Positions 47,440 through 55,120 of a stretch of DNA of 64,000 nucleotides are shown here, one piece after another. The notes beneath the pieces were generated by a model, which saw only the letters and a list, made by a program, of their open reading frames with translations, did not search any database and had not been told where the DNA came from. The DNA lies in NCBI RefSeq assembly GCF_030814435.1, contig NZ_JAUSUW010000011.1:1-64000 (forward strand), in the 5' to 3' direction. Within the stretch, counting starts at the first letter, position 1. Each line of letters begins with the position of its first letter. The translations under genes and the position numbers were made by a program. The DNA comes from Peteryoungia aggregata LMG 23059. GTDB taxonomy: Bacteria > Pseudomonadota > Alphaproteobacteria > Rhizobiales > Rhizobiaceae.

Positions 47440-47484
47440 TGCCTCTCCGATGGATGTGGTGTCTGGTAAGGTGAGGCGTGATCC

Positions 47485-48393
47485 TCAGACCGCCAGAGGC
47501 AGCATGCTGGCTTCCTCGGAGAGCGCTGCAGTGAAGGCGTCGAGATCGGCGAGGAATGTTGTGCCCGCAATCGGCTGCAGCGAGCTATAGGCATAGCCGC
47601 CGATCCAGATGCCGATGGTTGCCGTCAGCTTTGTCCTGAGATCGAGCAGATGCCGTTCCAGAGCTTTGCCCCGTCCTGTCAGCGCACTGAGGCAGACAAC
47701 GCGCGCCTGCCGGCGATGGGCTGCCTCTGCCACTTCCTCGGCGGGCAGGCTGGCGCCGAGAAACAGGGCGTTCCACCCGTGCAGCCGCGCGATAAGCGTC
47801 ACGATCAGCGCGCCGATGTCGTGCTCCTCCCGCTCGGGCGTGGTGGCGATCAGGCGTGGGGCATCCCGGGGGGGCGGCACGCATCGATCGAACATGCTGC
47901 CGAGGATCCGCTTGATCTGTGCCGTGGTCATGTGTTCCGCCGCGATCGAGAGGCGGCCGGCTGCCCAGCGGGCACCGATCTCGTGCATGAGCGGCAGGGC
48001 GGTGCGACGGATGAAGGTTTCCGGGTCCTGAGCCTCGGCTCGCGCCTGCAGCATGTGCTGCAGGGTGTCGTTGTCCAGGGCCTCTGCGGCTTCGACGATT
48101 TCCGCCATCCCCTGCGTGGCGGTCACCTGCTCATGGAGCCGCAACAGGGCCTCGGGCGTCAGCGGCATCAGCGCTCCGATCCGGTAACCGGCATCGCTGC
48201 AGGTCTTTAGCTGCCGCAGCCGCTCCACTTGACCTGCTGTATAAAAACGTCGTCCGCTTGCACTGCGATTGGCCGGCTTGAAGCCGTAACGCCGCTCCCA
48301 GGCATGCAGCACAAGTTTCGACAACCCGCTTTCGGCCAGTGTGTCAGCGAGAGAGAGCAGGGTCTCGCCATTCCCATTCTCGTCTCGACGCAT
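47485..48393 (-). CDS. MerR-family regulator with B12-binding domain (CarH/LitR-like)
   Basis: A 302-residue regulator. An N-terminal MerR winged helix (LHAWERRYGFKPANRSASGRR) is followed by a helical B12-cap domain and a cobalamin-binding Rossmann domain. W143 and E153-H154 form the W-x9-EH motif that contacts adenosylcobalamin in CarH, and E189-x-H191-xx-G194 is the ExHxxG motif whose His ligates cobalt. These support a light-sensitive B12 repressor, dark-bound and released by light. No carotenoid or photolyase gene is adjacent, so its target is not visible here. The ATG at 48393 fits the domain start. Confidence 0.85.
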   Translation of the reverse strand: MRRDENGNGETLLSLADTLAESGLSKLVLHAWERRYGFKPANRSASGRRFYTAGQVERLRQLKTCSDAGYRIGALMPLTPEALLRLHEQVTATQGMAEIVEAAEALDNDTLQHMLQARAEAQDPETFIRRTALPLMHEIGARWAAGRLSIAAEHMTTAQIKRILGSMFDRCVPPPRDAPRLIATTPEREEHDIGALIVTLIARLHGWNALFLGASLPAEEVAEAAHRRQARVVCLSALTGRGKALERHLLDLRTKLTATIGIWIGGYAYSSLQPIAGTTFLADLDAFTAALSEEASMLPLAV

Positions 48394-48474
48394 GCGAACC
48401 CCAGCACAGATACATCGCCATATTAGCGTAAGGTTTTCAGAAGAAAACCCACTGCACCGTGTCTTGCAGGCAAA

Positions 48475-48502
48475 CAACAAACGGCCCGCGCGAGGCGGGC
48501 CG
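48475..48502 (-). terminator. Terminator of the cysDN transcript
   Basis: On the minus strand ACGGCCCGC pairs with GCGGGCCGT around a short loop and is followed by TTGTTTG. It lies 28 bases past the cysN stop. Confidence 0.75.
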
Positions 48503-48529
48503 TCGGATCGGAGACGGGTTTCTCAGGCC

Positions 48530-50008
48530 TTAGCCGTCGATGTCGTCCAGCAACTGCCGGGCGGCAGCCGTTGTCAGGCGGCGCGTCTCGACTTCGTCGC
48601 GGCGGTTGGCCAGAAGCTCGGTCGCCAGCAGCTGCTCGGCAAGATCTGATGGCAGCGACAGGATTACCCGGCCTTCATGGGCGTTCAGCCCGCCAAGCTC
48701 ACTGCGCCTTGCGGTGATCATGCCGCCGGCCACCGTATTGTTGGTGTCGGGGTCAATCAGGATGAAGGCGCCAGTGCCGCGGTTTTGTTCGTATGGATCA
48801 AAGATCGCGGTCTCGTCGAAGGAAAGATGCACCTTGCCGATCGCATTCATTTGCAGCATCTCGGCGGGCAGCCATTTGCCGGTCTTCAGTTCCAGCTGCT
48901 GCACCGGCTCCACCTGGACGCGCTGGCGGCGCGAACCAGCCTTCAGCCAGTAGCGCTTGCCCTGCACGATGCCGTCCGGCTGCAGCGCAACAAGCTGCGC
49001 GTCGAAGGAGAGCCCCGTCTGCGGCTGGGCGTCGAGCGAAACGATCATGTCGCCGCGCGCCACATCCACCTGACGGTCGAGCACCAGCGTGATCGCGTCA
49101 CCGGCGACGGCCGCATTGCGCACCAGGTCGAAGGTGACGATCTGCTTGACATTGGCCACCTGGCCGGAGGGCAGGATGGCGACGCTGTCGCCGGGCTTCA
49201 CCGCGCCGCCGGCCACCGTGCCCTGATAGCCGCGAAAGCTTTCGCCCGGACGCGAAACGCGCTGCACGGGCAGGCGGAAGCCTGTCGACTGGCCGGAGCG
49301 TAGCGTGGCCAGTTCCAGCGTCTCGACCAGCGTCGGGCCTTCATACCACGGAATGACCGACTTGCCGGAATAGACGACATTTTCGCCCTTCAGCGCCGAC
49401 ATCGGGATCGCGGTCACCTGGCGCACGCCAAGCGTCAGCGCCAGTGCCTTGAATTCGGTGCTGATCTGGTCGAACACGGCCTTGTCGTAGGAGACGAGGT
49501 CGAACTTGTTCACCGCCAGCACGAACTGCTTGATGCCCATCAGCGAGGCGATGGTCGCATGGCGGCGGGTCTGTTCCAGCAGGCCGGCGCGGGCGTCGAC
49601 CAGCAGGATCGCCAGATCCGCCGTCGAGGCACCGGTTGCCATGTTGCGGGTATACTGCTCATGGCCGGGCGTGTCGGCGACGATGAAGGAGCGGCGGTCG
49701 GTGGCGAAATAGCGATAGGCGACATCGATGGTGATGCCCTGTTCGCGCTCGGCCTGGAGGCCATCGAGCAGAAGCGCGAAATCCGGCAGGCCGAGATCGT
49801 TCTGCTGGCCGGAATCGCGGCGCAGGGTCGCCGCCTGGTCTTCCTTGACGGCCTTGGTATCCCAGAGCAGACGCCCGATCAGCGTCGACTTGCCGTCATC
49901 GACGGAGCCGCAGGTGATGAGACGAAGGGGACGCGAGTCGCGAATGACCGGTGCGGCTTCGGTGTGAGGTGCGTCGGAGACGACGGCGAGAGTGGCAGGA
50001 GCAGTCAT
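48530..50008 (-). CDS. cysN: Sulfate adenylyltransferase large subunit (GTPase)
   Basis: A 492-residue GTPase subunit of ATP sulfurylase, which with CysD makes adenylylsulfate (APS) from sulfate and ATP, driven by GTP hydrolysis. G1 GSVDDGKSTLIGRLL, G3 DTPGHEQY and G4 NKFD are visible, followed by EF-Tu-like beta barrels. There is no fused APS kinase (CysC) domain, unlike NodQ-type proteins. The start at 50008 overlaps the cysD stop by one base (TGATG). A terminator follows. Confidence 0.96.
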   Translation of the reverse strand: MTAPATLAVVSDAPHTEAAPVIRDSRPLRLITCGSVDDGKSTLIGRLLWDTKAVKEDQAATLRRDSGQQNDLGLPDFALLLDGLQAEREQGITIDVAYRYFATDRRSFIVADTPGHEQYTRNMATGASTADLAILLVDARAGLLEQTRRHATIASLMGIKQFVLAVNKFDLVSYDKAVFDQISTEFKALALTLGVRQVTAIPMSALKGENVVYSGKSVIPWYEGPTLVETLELATLRSGQSTGFRLPVQRVSRPGESFRGYQGTVAGGAVKPGDSVAILPSGQVANVKQIVTFDLVRNAAVAGDAITLVLDRQVDVARGDMIVSLDAQPQTGLSFDAQLVALQPDGIVQGKRYWLKAGSRRQRVQVEPVQQLELKTGKWLPAEMLQMNAIGKVHLSFDETAIFDPYEQNRGTGAFILIDPDTNNTVAGGMITARRSELGGLNAHEGRVILSLPSDLAEQLLATELLANRRDEVETRRLTTAAARQLLDDIDG

Positions 50009-50964
50009 CAGAAATATCCTTCGCGCTTCTTCTTTTCCATCGATCCGGCCTGGTCGCGGTCGATGGCGCGGCCCTGGCGTTCGGAGACGGTGGCGATTTC
50101 GAGTTCGGCGATAACCTCGTCGAGGGTCGTCGCATGGGAGCGGATGCCGCCGGTGAGCGGCCAGCAGCCGAGTGTGCGGAAACGCAACATGCCTTCCTGG
50201 ATCTCTTCGCCGGGAAGCGGCTCGAAGCGCGGATCCCCAGCCCACATCAGCATGCCGTCGCGCTCGACGTATTTCTGCTTCTTCGCATAGTAGAGCGGCG
50301 GCAGTTCGATATTTTCAGCCTGGATGTAGCGCCAGATGTCGACTTCGGTCCAGTTCGACAGCGGGAAGGCGCGCACGCTTTCACCCCGGCGGATCATGCC
50401 GTTATAGATGTTCCACAGTTCCGGACGCTGGTTGCGCGGATCCCATTTGTGGTCGGGCGTGCGGAAGGAATAGATGCGCTCCTTGGCGCGGGAGGCTTCC
50501 TCGTCGCGCCGCGCGCCGCCAAAGGCTGCGTCATACTTGCCGGCGTCGAGCGCCTGGCGCAGCGCTTCCGTCTTCATCACGTCGGTATGATAGGAAGAGC
50601 CATGGCTGAACGGGCCGATGCCTTCTTCCTTGCCGCGCGGATTGGTATGCACGATCAGGTCAAGATCGAACTTCTCCGCCGTCGCGTCACGAAACGCGAT
50701 CATTTCCGGGAACTTCCAGCCAGTATCGATATGGATCAGCGGGAAGGGCACGCGACCGGGGAAGAAGGCCTTGCGCGCCAGGTGCAGGAGAACCGACGAG
50801 TCCTTGCCGATTGAATAGAGCATCACAGGCTTTTCAAACTCGGCCGCCACTTCGCGGAAGATGTGGATCGCCTCGTTTTCCAGCGCCTTCAGATGCGGAT
50901 CGAGCGGCGGCTTGGTGACGGGATCCTTGGAATGCGGATCGAATTCGGATGTGTGTGTGTGCAT
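50008..50964 (-). CDS. cysD: Sulfate adenylyltransferase small subunit
   Basis: A 318-residue catalytic subunit of ATP sulfurylase. The PP-loop-like [13 protein letters not shown] binds ATP, and the ending [12 protein letters not shown] is the typical CysD C-terminus. The ATG at 50964 ([10 protein letters not shown]) gives the family's usual length; 51012 would add unrelated residues. It is coupled to cysN by a one-base overlap. The gap to cysH (206 bases) contains a RIME-like repeat, so cysH and cysDN may or may not share one transcript. Confidence 0.96.
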   Translation of the reverse strand: MHTHTSEFDPHSKDPVTKPPLDPHLKALENEAIHIFREVAAEFEKPVMLYSIGKDSSVLLHLARKAFFPGRVPFPLIHIDTGWKFPEMIAFRDATAEKFDLDLIVHTNPRGKEEGIGPFSHGSSYHTDVMKTEALRQALDAGKYDAAFGGARRDEEASRAKERIYSFRTPDHKWDPRNQRPELWNIYNGMIRRGESVRAFPLSNWTEVDIWRYIQAENIELPPLYYAKKQKYVERDGMLMWAGDPRFEPLPGEEIQEGMLRFRTLGCWPLTGGIRSHATTLDEVIAELEIATVSERQGRAIDRDQAGSMEKKKREGYF

Positions 50965-51010
50965 GGTCTTCTGTCTGCCTTGATGGCCATTAGCGATGGC
51001 ATTTCGTGGC

Positions 51011-51154
51011 ACCCCCCTCTGCCTGCCGGCATCTCCCCCACAAGGGGGGAGAACGGTTGCCGCTGCTCTTGCCCCATATCGGCAGGAAGGCGGCTGTCTG
51101 GCGCTCCGCTCTCCCCCCTTGTGGGGAAGATGTCACGAAGTGACAGAGGGGGGT
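51011..51154. repeat. RIME-like intergenic mosaic palindrome, copy 2
   Basis: About 144 bases with the same ends and arms as the copy at 10330-10482: ACCCCCCTCTG...CAGAGGGGGGT outside, CACAAGGGGGGAG and CTCCCCCCTTGTG inside. It is inserted between cysH and cysD. Confidence 0.82.
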
Positions 51155-51170
51155 GAATTCTCGTTCCAGT

Positions 51171-51920
51171 TCAAGCCGGCGTCGGCACCGAAGACGCTGC
51201 CGCCTCCGGCACGTGCAACCCGCATTCGCGCTTCTCGTCATTCTCCCACCACCAGCGCCCGGCGCGTTCCGGCTCGCCCGGCTTGATCGCGCGCGTACAG
51301 GGCTCGCAGCCGATCGACGGATAGCCCCGGGCATGCAGCGGATTGACCGGCACGCTCTCGGCCTCGACGTAAGTGTTGATGTCCTCGAGCGACCAGTCGG
51401 CCAGCGGGTTCACCTTGATCAGATCGCGCTCGGCGTCATATTCGGCAAAGGGTGTGGCAGCTCGGTTGCCCGACTGCGAGCGGCGCAAACCGGTGATCCA
51501 GAAGCGGGCGCCGGAAAGCGCCTCTGCCAAGGGAACCAGCTTGCGCACATGACAGCAGGCATGCCGCGCCTCGACGCTTTCATAAAAGCCGTTGACGCCA
51601 TACTTCGCCGCATAGGCGTCGATTTCGTCCTGCTTCGGGTGAAAGCGATGGATGGCCACGCCGAAGCGTTCCTCCGTCTCGGCGATCAGGTCTACCGTCT
51701 CCTTGAACAGGCGTCCGGTTTCCAATGTGGAGACGTCGATCGGCAGCCCCGCGAGCCCGATGGCCGCTGTGATCACCTGATCCTCGATGCCGAGCGACGT
51801 GGTGAAGACGGAGCGGCCGTCGAGACCCGCGACGATGCGCAGGCGTTCTGTCAGATCGACGGAGGCCAACTGCTGGTCCAGTTGTGCCGCCAAGTGTCGG
51901 GAATGTTCAATGGTCATCAT
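51171..51920 (-). CDS. cysH: Assimilatory adenylylsulfate (APS) reductase
   Basis: A 249-residue reductase that converts APS to sulfite using thioredoxin. Cysteine pairs in RHACCHVRK and IGCEPCTR bind a [4Fe-4S] cluster, which marks the APS-specific branch rather than PAPS reductases; KRECGLH holds the catalytic Cys. The absence of a CysC domain in cysN agrees with direct use of APS. ATG codons at 51920 and 51917 are both possible (AGGGA upstream). It is divergent from an Rrf2-family regulator gene. Confidence 0.95.
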   Translation of the reverse strand: MMTIEHSRHLAAQLDQQLASVDLTERLRIVAGLDGRSVFTTSLGIEDQVITAAIGLAGLPIDVSTLETGRLFKETVDLIAETEERFGVAIHRFHPKQDEIDAYAAKYGVNGFYESVEARHACCHVRKLVPLAEALSGARFWITGLRRSQSGNRAATPFAEYDAERDLIKVNPLADWSLEDINTYVEAESVPVNPLHARGYPSIGCEPCTRAIKPGEPERAGRWWWENDEKRECGLHVPEAAASSVPTPA

Positions 51921-52137
51921 AAGGTCCCTGCTCTTGGCGGCATTATCCCGGAAAGGTGCCTGGCAGGATAGAAAACGCCTTCCGCGCAAACGGCGCGGGT
52001 GAGCAAATATCTCCATGAGCGGAGTAATTCGCGGCAATTCCTGTCGGGGCTGCCCGTTCTTGCCATTTGAACGCGCCGGCGATTTGCGCTATGGCCTGCC
52101 CAGCAAGCGGGCAGCCGCAGGCCGCAGGATAAGCCGG
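51921..52137. promoter_or_regulatory. Divergent control region of cysH and the Rrf2 regulator
   Basis: A 217-base gap between two outward-facing starts. The arrangement suggests that the Rrf2-type regulator controls cysH and itself from here, by analogy with CymR-type control of sulfur genes. I did not find a clear repeated operator. Confidence 0.4.
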
Positions 52138-52569
52138 ATGATCACGCAGAAAGCCAAATATGCGCTCCGGGCGCTGACACTTCTCGCTCGCGCCGAGCCG
52201 GGCGAACCCATCCAGATCCCCGAGATTGCCGAACAGCAGAAAATCCCGAAGAAATTTCTCGAGCAGATCATGCTCGATCTGAAACGTGGCGGCATGGTCG
52301 AGAGCCGGCGCGGCAAGCAGGGCGGCTATCTGCTGCTGCGGCCGGCGAGCGACATCACCTATGGCGAAGTGCTGCGCCTGATCGACGGCCCCGTCGCGCC
52401 CTTGCCGTGTCTGTCGCTGACAGCCTATCGCCCCTGCGAGGATTGCGACGGCGAGACCGATTGCGAGATCCGCCGCGTCTTCGCCCGCGTGGCCGACGAG
52501 ACCCGTGCCGTGCTGTTGACGACCAGTCTGGCCGATGCCGCCGCAAATGCCGGCGATACTCCCCACTGA
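52138..52569 (+). CDS. Rrf2-family transcriptional regulator
   Basis: A 143-residue Rrf2 protein: winged helix MITQKAKYALRALTLLARAEPGEPIQIPEIAEQ...IPKKFLEQIMLDLKRGGMVESRRGKQGGY, then a dimerisation helix. Three cysteines in CLSLTAYRPCEDCDGETDC are spaced like the Fe-S ligands of IscR-like members, with a fourth Cys close by. Adjacent, divergent cysH suggests control of sulfate assimilation. It is not RirA, whose start differs. The ATG at 52138 begins the conserved domain; the longer frame to 52015 does not add similarity. Confidence 0.9.
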   Translation: MITQKAKYALRALTLLARAEPGEPIQIPEIAEQQKIPKKFLEQIMLDLKRGGMVESRRGKQGGYLLLRPASDITYGEVLRLIDGPVAPLPCLSLTAYRPCEDCDGETDCEIRRVFARVADETRAVLLTTSLADAAANAGDTPH

Positions 52570-52608
52570 GCGGAGATCCCGCCGGGGGCTTTCACGTTTC
52601 CAGAGAAC

Positions 52609-52640
52609 AAAAAAGGCCCCGGGGCCGAAGCCCCGAGGCC
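52609..52640 (-). terminator. Strong terminator closing the tandem small-protein array
   Basis: On the minus strand GGCCTCGGGGC-TTCG-GCCCCGGGGCC is followed by TTTTTT. It lies 20 bases past the last array gene and is the only good terminator seen between 52600 and 54720. It may also stop the converging Rrf2 transcript. Confidence 0.9.
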
Positions 52641-52660
52641 CACCACGCACCCTTGGATAA

Positions 52661-52909
52661 TCAGGAGGCGTTGGAGACCGAGCGGGTCACCAGGGTGACC
52701 GACTTGTCGGCATTGACCTTGTAGACTTCGCGGACATCACGGCCGTCGCCATTGGCGAAGGTGTGCAGGACGGTCGAGCCGGCAGGAGCCTTTTCGAGCT
52801 GGACGTTTGCGTTGTCATAGGTGAGCGAGCCCGGGATCGGCTGGATCGCAGCGAAGGCAGACGTGCCGGCAGCGAGGGCGATGAGGGCGGCAGAGATGAT
52901 GGTCTTCAT
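52661..52909 (-). CDS. Tandem small secreted protein, copy 6 (last transcribed)
   Basis: An 82-residue protein: signal peptide MKTIISAALIALAAGTSAFA, then a 62-residue mature chain beginning AIQPIPGSLTYDNANVQL. The chain is rich in beta-type residues and has no Cys and no Met. This copy has Ile5 and Val47. AAGGAAC precedes the ATG. It is the terminal gene before a strong terminator. The function is unknown; related small exported proteins seem to exist in rhizobia, but I cannot name a family. Confidence 0.85.
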   Translation of the reverse strand: MKTIISAALIALAAGTSAFAAIQPIPGSLTYDNANVQLEKAPAGSTVLHTFANGDGRDVREVYKVNADKSVTLVTRSVSNAS

Positions 52910-53020
52910 GATCGTGTTCCTTTTGTGCGTTTTGGGGCGGCGGCTCGGAGCCGGGGGAGAGGGGCGAGCCTGCCGCTGGATGGTTTTGCGTCTTGGGAGG
53001 CGCGAGTTGGGATGCTTCGA

Positions 53021-53269
53021 TTAGGAAGCGTTGGAAACCGAGCGGGTCACCAGGGTCACCGACTTGTCGGCATTGACCTTGTAGACTTCGCGGACATCAC
53101 GGCCGTCGCCATTGGCGAAGGTGTGGAGGAAGGTCGAGCCGGCAGGAGCCTTTTCGAGCTGGACGTTTGCGTTGTCATAGGTGAGTGAGCCCGGGATCGG
53201 CTGGATCGCGGCGAAGGCAGACGTGCCGGCAGCGAGGGCGATGAGGGCGGCAGAGATGATGGTCTTCAT
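53021..53269 (-). CDS. Tandem small secreted protein, copy 5
   Basis: Same 82-residue product as the other array members, with Ile5 and Phe47. Signal peptide cleavage is expected after AFA (residue 20). The spacer before the next copy downstream is 111 bases and contains no terminator, so it is probably on a shared transcript. Ribosome-binding site AAGGAAC. Sulfur-free mature protein; function unknown. Confidence 0.85.
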   Translation of the reverse strand: MKTIISAALIALAAGTSAFAAIQPIPGSLTYDNANVQLEKAPAGSTFLHTFANGDGRDVREVYKVNADKSVTLVTRSVSNAS

Positions 53270-53380
53270 GATCGTGTTCCTTTTGTGCGTTTTGGGGCGG
53301 CGGCTCGGAGCCGGGGGAGAGGGGCGAGTTTGCCGCTGGATGGTTTTGCGTCTTGGGAGGCGCGAGTTGGGATGCTTCGA

Positions 53381-53629
53381 TTAGGAAGCGTTGGAGACCG
53401 AGCGGGTCACCAGGGTCACCGACTTGTCGGCATTGACCTTGTAGACTTCGCGGACATCACGGCCGTCGCCATTGGCGAAGGTGTGCAGGACGGTCGAGCC
53501 GGCAGGAGCCTTTTCGAGCTGGACGTTTGCGTTGTCATAGGTGAGCGAGCCCGGGATCGGCTGGATCGCAGCGAAGGCAGACGTGCCGGCAGCGAGGGCG
53601 ATGAGGGCGGCAGAGATGATGGTCTTCAT
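53381..53629 (-). CDS. Tandem small secreted protein, copy 4
   Basis: 82 residues, Ile5 and Val47, so the protein is identical to copy 6. Its leader differs from most copies: AAGGAAACAAGACC precedes the ATG, as in copy 1 (54468-54716), instead of AAGGAACACGATC. The combination of a copy-1 leader with a copy-6 protein suggests exchange between units. Function unknown. Confidence 0.85.
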   Translation of the reverse strand: MKTIISAALIALAAGTSAFAAIQPIPGSLTYDNANVQLEKAPAGSTVLHTFANGDGRDVREVYKVNADKSVTLVTRSVSNAS

Positions 53630-53741
53630 GGTCTTGTTTCCTTTTGTGCGTTTTGGGGCGGCGGCTCGGAGCCGGGGGAGAGGGGCGAGCCTGCCGCTGG
53701 ATGGTTTTGCGTCTTGGGAGGCGCGAGTTGGGATGCTTCGA

Positions 53742-53990
53742 TTAGGAAGCGTTGGAGACCGAGCGGGTCACCAGGGTGACCGACTTGTCGGCATTGACCT
53801 TGTAGACTTCGCGGACATCACGGCCGTCGCCATTGGCGAAGGTGTGGAGGAAGGTCGAACCGGCAGGTGCCTTTTCGAGCTGGACGTTTGCGTTGTCATA
53901 GGTGAGCGAGCCCGGGATCGGCTGGATCGCGGCGAAGGCAGACGTGCCGGCAGCGAGGGCGATGAGGGCGGCAGAGAGAATGGTCTTCAT
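53742..53990 (-). CDS. Tandem small secreted protein, copy 3
   Basis: 82 residues with Leu5 (MKTILS) and Phe47. It shares Leu5 and the AAGGAACACGATC leader with a CACACAAGG context with copy 2, so these two are closest relatives. The spacer upstream of it (53991-54107) is the most diverged in the array, at 117 bases. Function unknown. Confidence 0.85.
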   Translation of the reverse strand: MKTILSAALIALAAGTSAFAAIQPIPGSLTYDNANVQLEKAPAGSTFLHTFANGDGRDVREVYKVNADKSVTLVTRSVSNAS

Positions 53991-54107
53991 GATCGTGTTC
54001 CTTGTGTGCGTTGGGTGTGGCGGCGGCTCAGTGGGGCGGGGGAGAGGGGACCGAGCCTGCCGCCGAAGGGTTTTGCGTCTTGGGAGGCGCGAGTTGGGAT
54101 GCTTCGA

Positions 54108-54356
54108 TTAGGAAGCGTTGGAGACCGAGCGGGTCACCAGGGTCACCGACTTGTCGGCATTGACCTTGTAGACTTCGCGGACATCACGGCCGTCGCCATT
54201 GGCGAAGGTGTGGAGGAAGGTCGAGCCGGCAGGTGCCTTTTCGAGCTGGACATTGGCGTTGTCATAGGTGAGCGAGCCCGGGATCGGCTGGATGGCGGCG
54301 AAGGCAGAAGTGCCGGCAGCGAGGGCGATGAGGGCGGCAGAGAGAATGGTCTTCAT
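54108..54356 (-). CDS. Tandem small secreted protein, copy 2
   Basis: 82 residues with Leu5 and Phe47, identical in protein sequence to copy 3 but with several silent differences near ATTGGCGTTGTC and GATGGCGGCG on the plus strand, showing selection on the protein. Signal peptide and sulfur-free mature chain as in the others. Function unknown. Confidence 0.85.
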   Translation of the reverse strand: MKTILSAALIALAAGTSAFAAIQPIPGSLTYDNANVQLEKAPAGSTFLHTFANGDGRDVREVYKVNADKSVTLVTRSVSNAS

Positions 54357-54467
54357 GATCGTGTTCCTTGTGTGCGTTTTGGGGCGGCGGCTCGGAGCCG
54401 GGGGAGAGGGGCGAGCCTGCCGCTGGATGGTTTTGCGTCTTGGGAGGCGCGAGTTGGGATGCTTCGA

Positions 54468-54716
54468 TTAGGAAGCGTTGGAGACCGAGCGGGTCACCAG
54501 GGTGACCGACTTGTCGGCATTGACCTTGTAGACTTCGCGGACATCACGGCCGTCGCCATTGGCGAAGGTGTGGAGGAAGGTCGAACCGGCAGGAGCCTTT
54601 TCGAGCTGGACGTTTGCGTTGTCATAGGTGAGCGAGCCCGGGATCGGCTGGATCGCGGCGAAGGCAGACGTGCCGGCAGCGAGGGCGATGAGGGCGGCAG
54701 AGATGATGGTCTTCAT
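54468..54716 (-). CDS. Tandem small secreted protein, copy 1 (first transcribed)
   Basis: 82 residues with Ile5 and Phe47, identical in protein to copy 5. It is the first unit of the array in the direction of transcription. The 164-base region upstream (54717-54880) is unrelated to the array spacers and should contain the main promoter, unless transcription comes from the diverged gene beyond. AAGGAAAC precedes the ATG. Function unknown. Confidence 0.85.
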   Translation of the reverse strand: MKTIISAALIALAAGTSAFAAIQPIPGSLTYDNANVQLEKAPAGSTFLHTFANGDGRDVREVYKVNADKSVTLVTRSVSNAS

Positions 54717-54880
54717 GGTCTTGTTTCCTTATTCTGGATTGAGCGATACGCTTCGTATTCAGCTCATGATTGTGTTGTTGGTCGTGGTTTGTCTGTGATT
54801 TGTCTATGGTCTGCTGTCTGGGGGTATGCTGTCTGTGGTCAGTCTTTCAGGGCGGGGGGAGGGCCGTCCTGTGCCCCGCG

Positions 54881-55120
54881 TCAGTCGTTTGCGACTGTGC
54901 GGGAGACAAGCGCGACGGACCGGTCTGCATTCACCTTGTAGATCTCATGGACTTCGTGTCCGTTGAGATAGAAGGTGTGGAAGAAGTTCGAACCGGCCGG
55001 TGCCTGTTCGAGCCTTGGCTGCGCACCGCCATAGGTGATGGAGCCCGGGACTGGCTCCAGCGCGAAAGCGGCCGAAGCGCCTGCGAGGGATGTGAGGAGT
55101 GCTGCTGCGATGAACTTCAT
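54881..55120 (-). CDS. Diverged seventh member of the small secreted protein family
   Basis: A 79-residue paralogue: signal MKFIAAALLTSLAGASAAFA, then LEPVPGSITYGGAQPRLEQAPAGSNFFHTFYLNG and HEIYKVNADRSVALVSRTV. It matches the array proteins across the whole length (PxPGSxTY, L-E-x-APAGS, HTF, E-x-YKVNAD-S-V-LV-R), and it too lacks Cys and internal Met. The ATG at 55120 is preceded by AAAAAAGGTACAC. It lies upstream of the array on the same strand and may be the ancestral form. Confidence 0.85.
   Translation of the reverse strand: MKFIAAALLTSLAGASAAFALEPVPGSITYGGAQPRLEQAPAGSNFFHTFYLNGHEVHEIYKVNADRSVALVSRTVAND

Larger units (their letters stand above)
52661..54716 (-). repeat. Six-unit tandem gene array, period about 360 bp
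   Basis: Gene starts recur at intervals of 360, 360, 361, 366 and 360 bases. Each unit has a 249-base gene and a spacer of 111-117 bases that is itself nearly identical, containing TTTTGGGGCGGCGGCTCGGAG and GGGAGGCGCGAGTTGGGATG. Only the spacer 53991-54107 differs clearly. The high identity of coding and non-coding parts points to recent duplication or continuing gene conversion. Confidence 0.95.

Noticed and set aside
52661..54716. CRISPR array, suggested by the regular repetition
   Set aside because: The period is about 360 bases with intact reading frames; there are no short direct repeats with unique spacers.
53541..54941. A 466-codon open frame on the plus strand across the small-protein array
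   Set aside because: It is the antisense of the repeated minus-strand genes and repeats with them; it has no ribosome-binding site, and its apparent length comes from the unit length being nearly a multiple of three.
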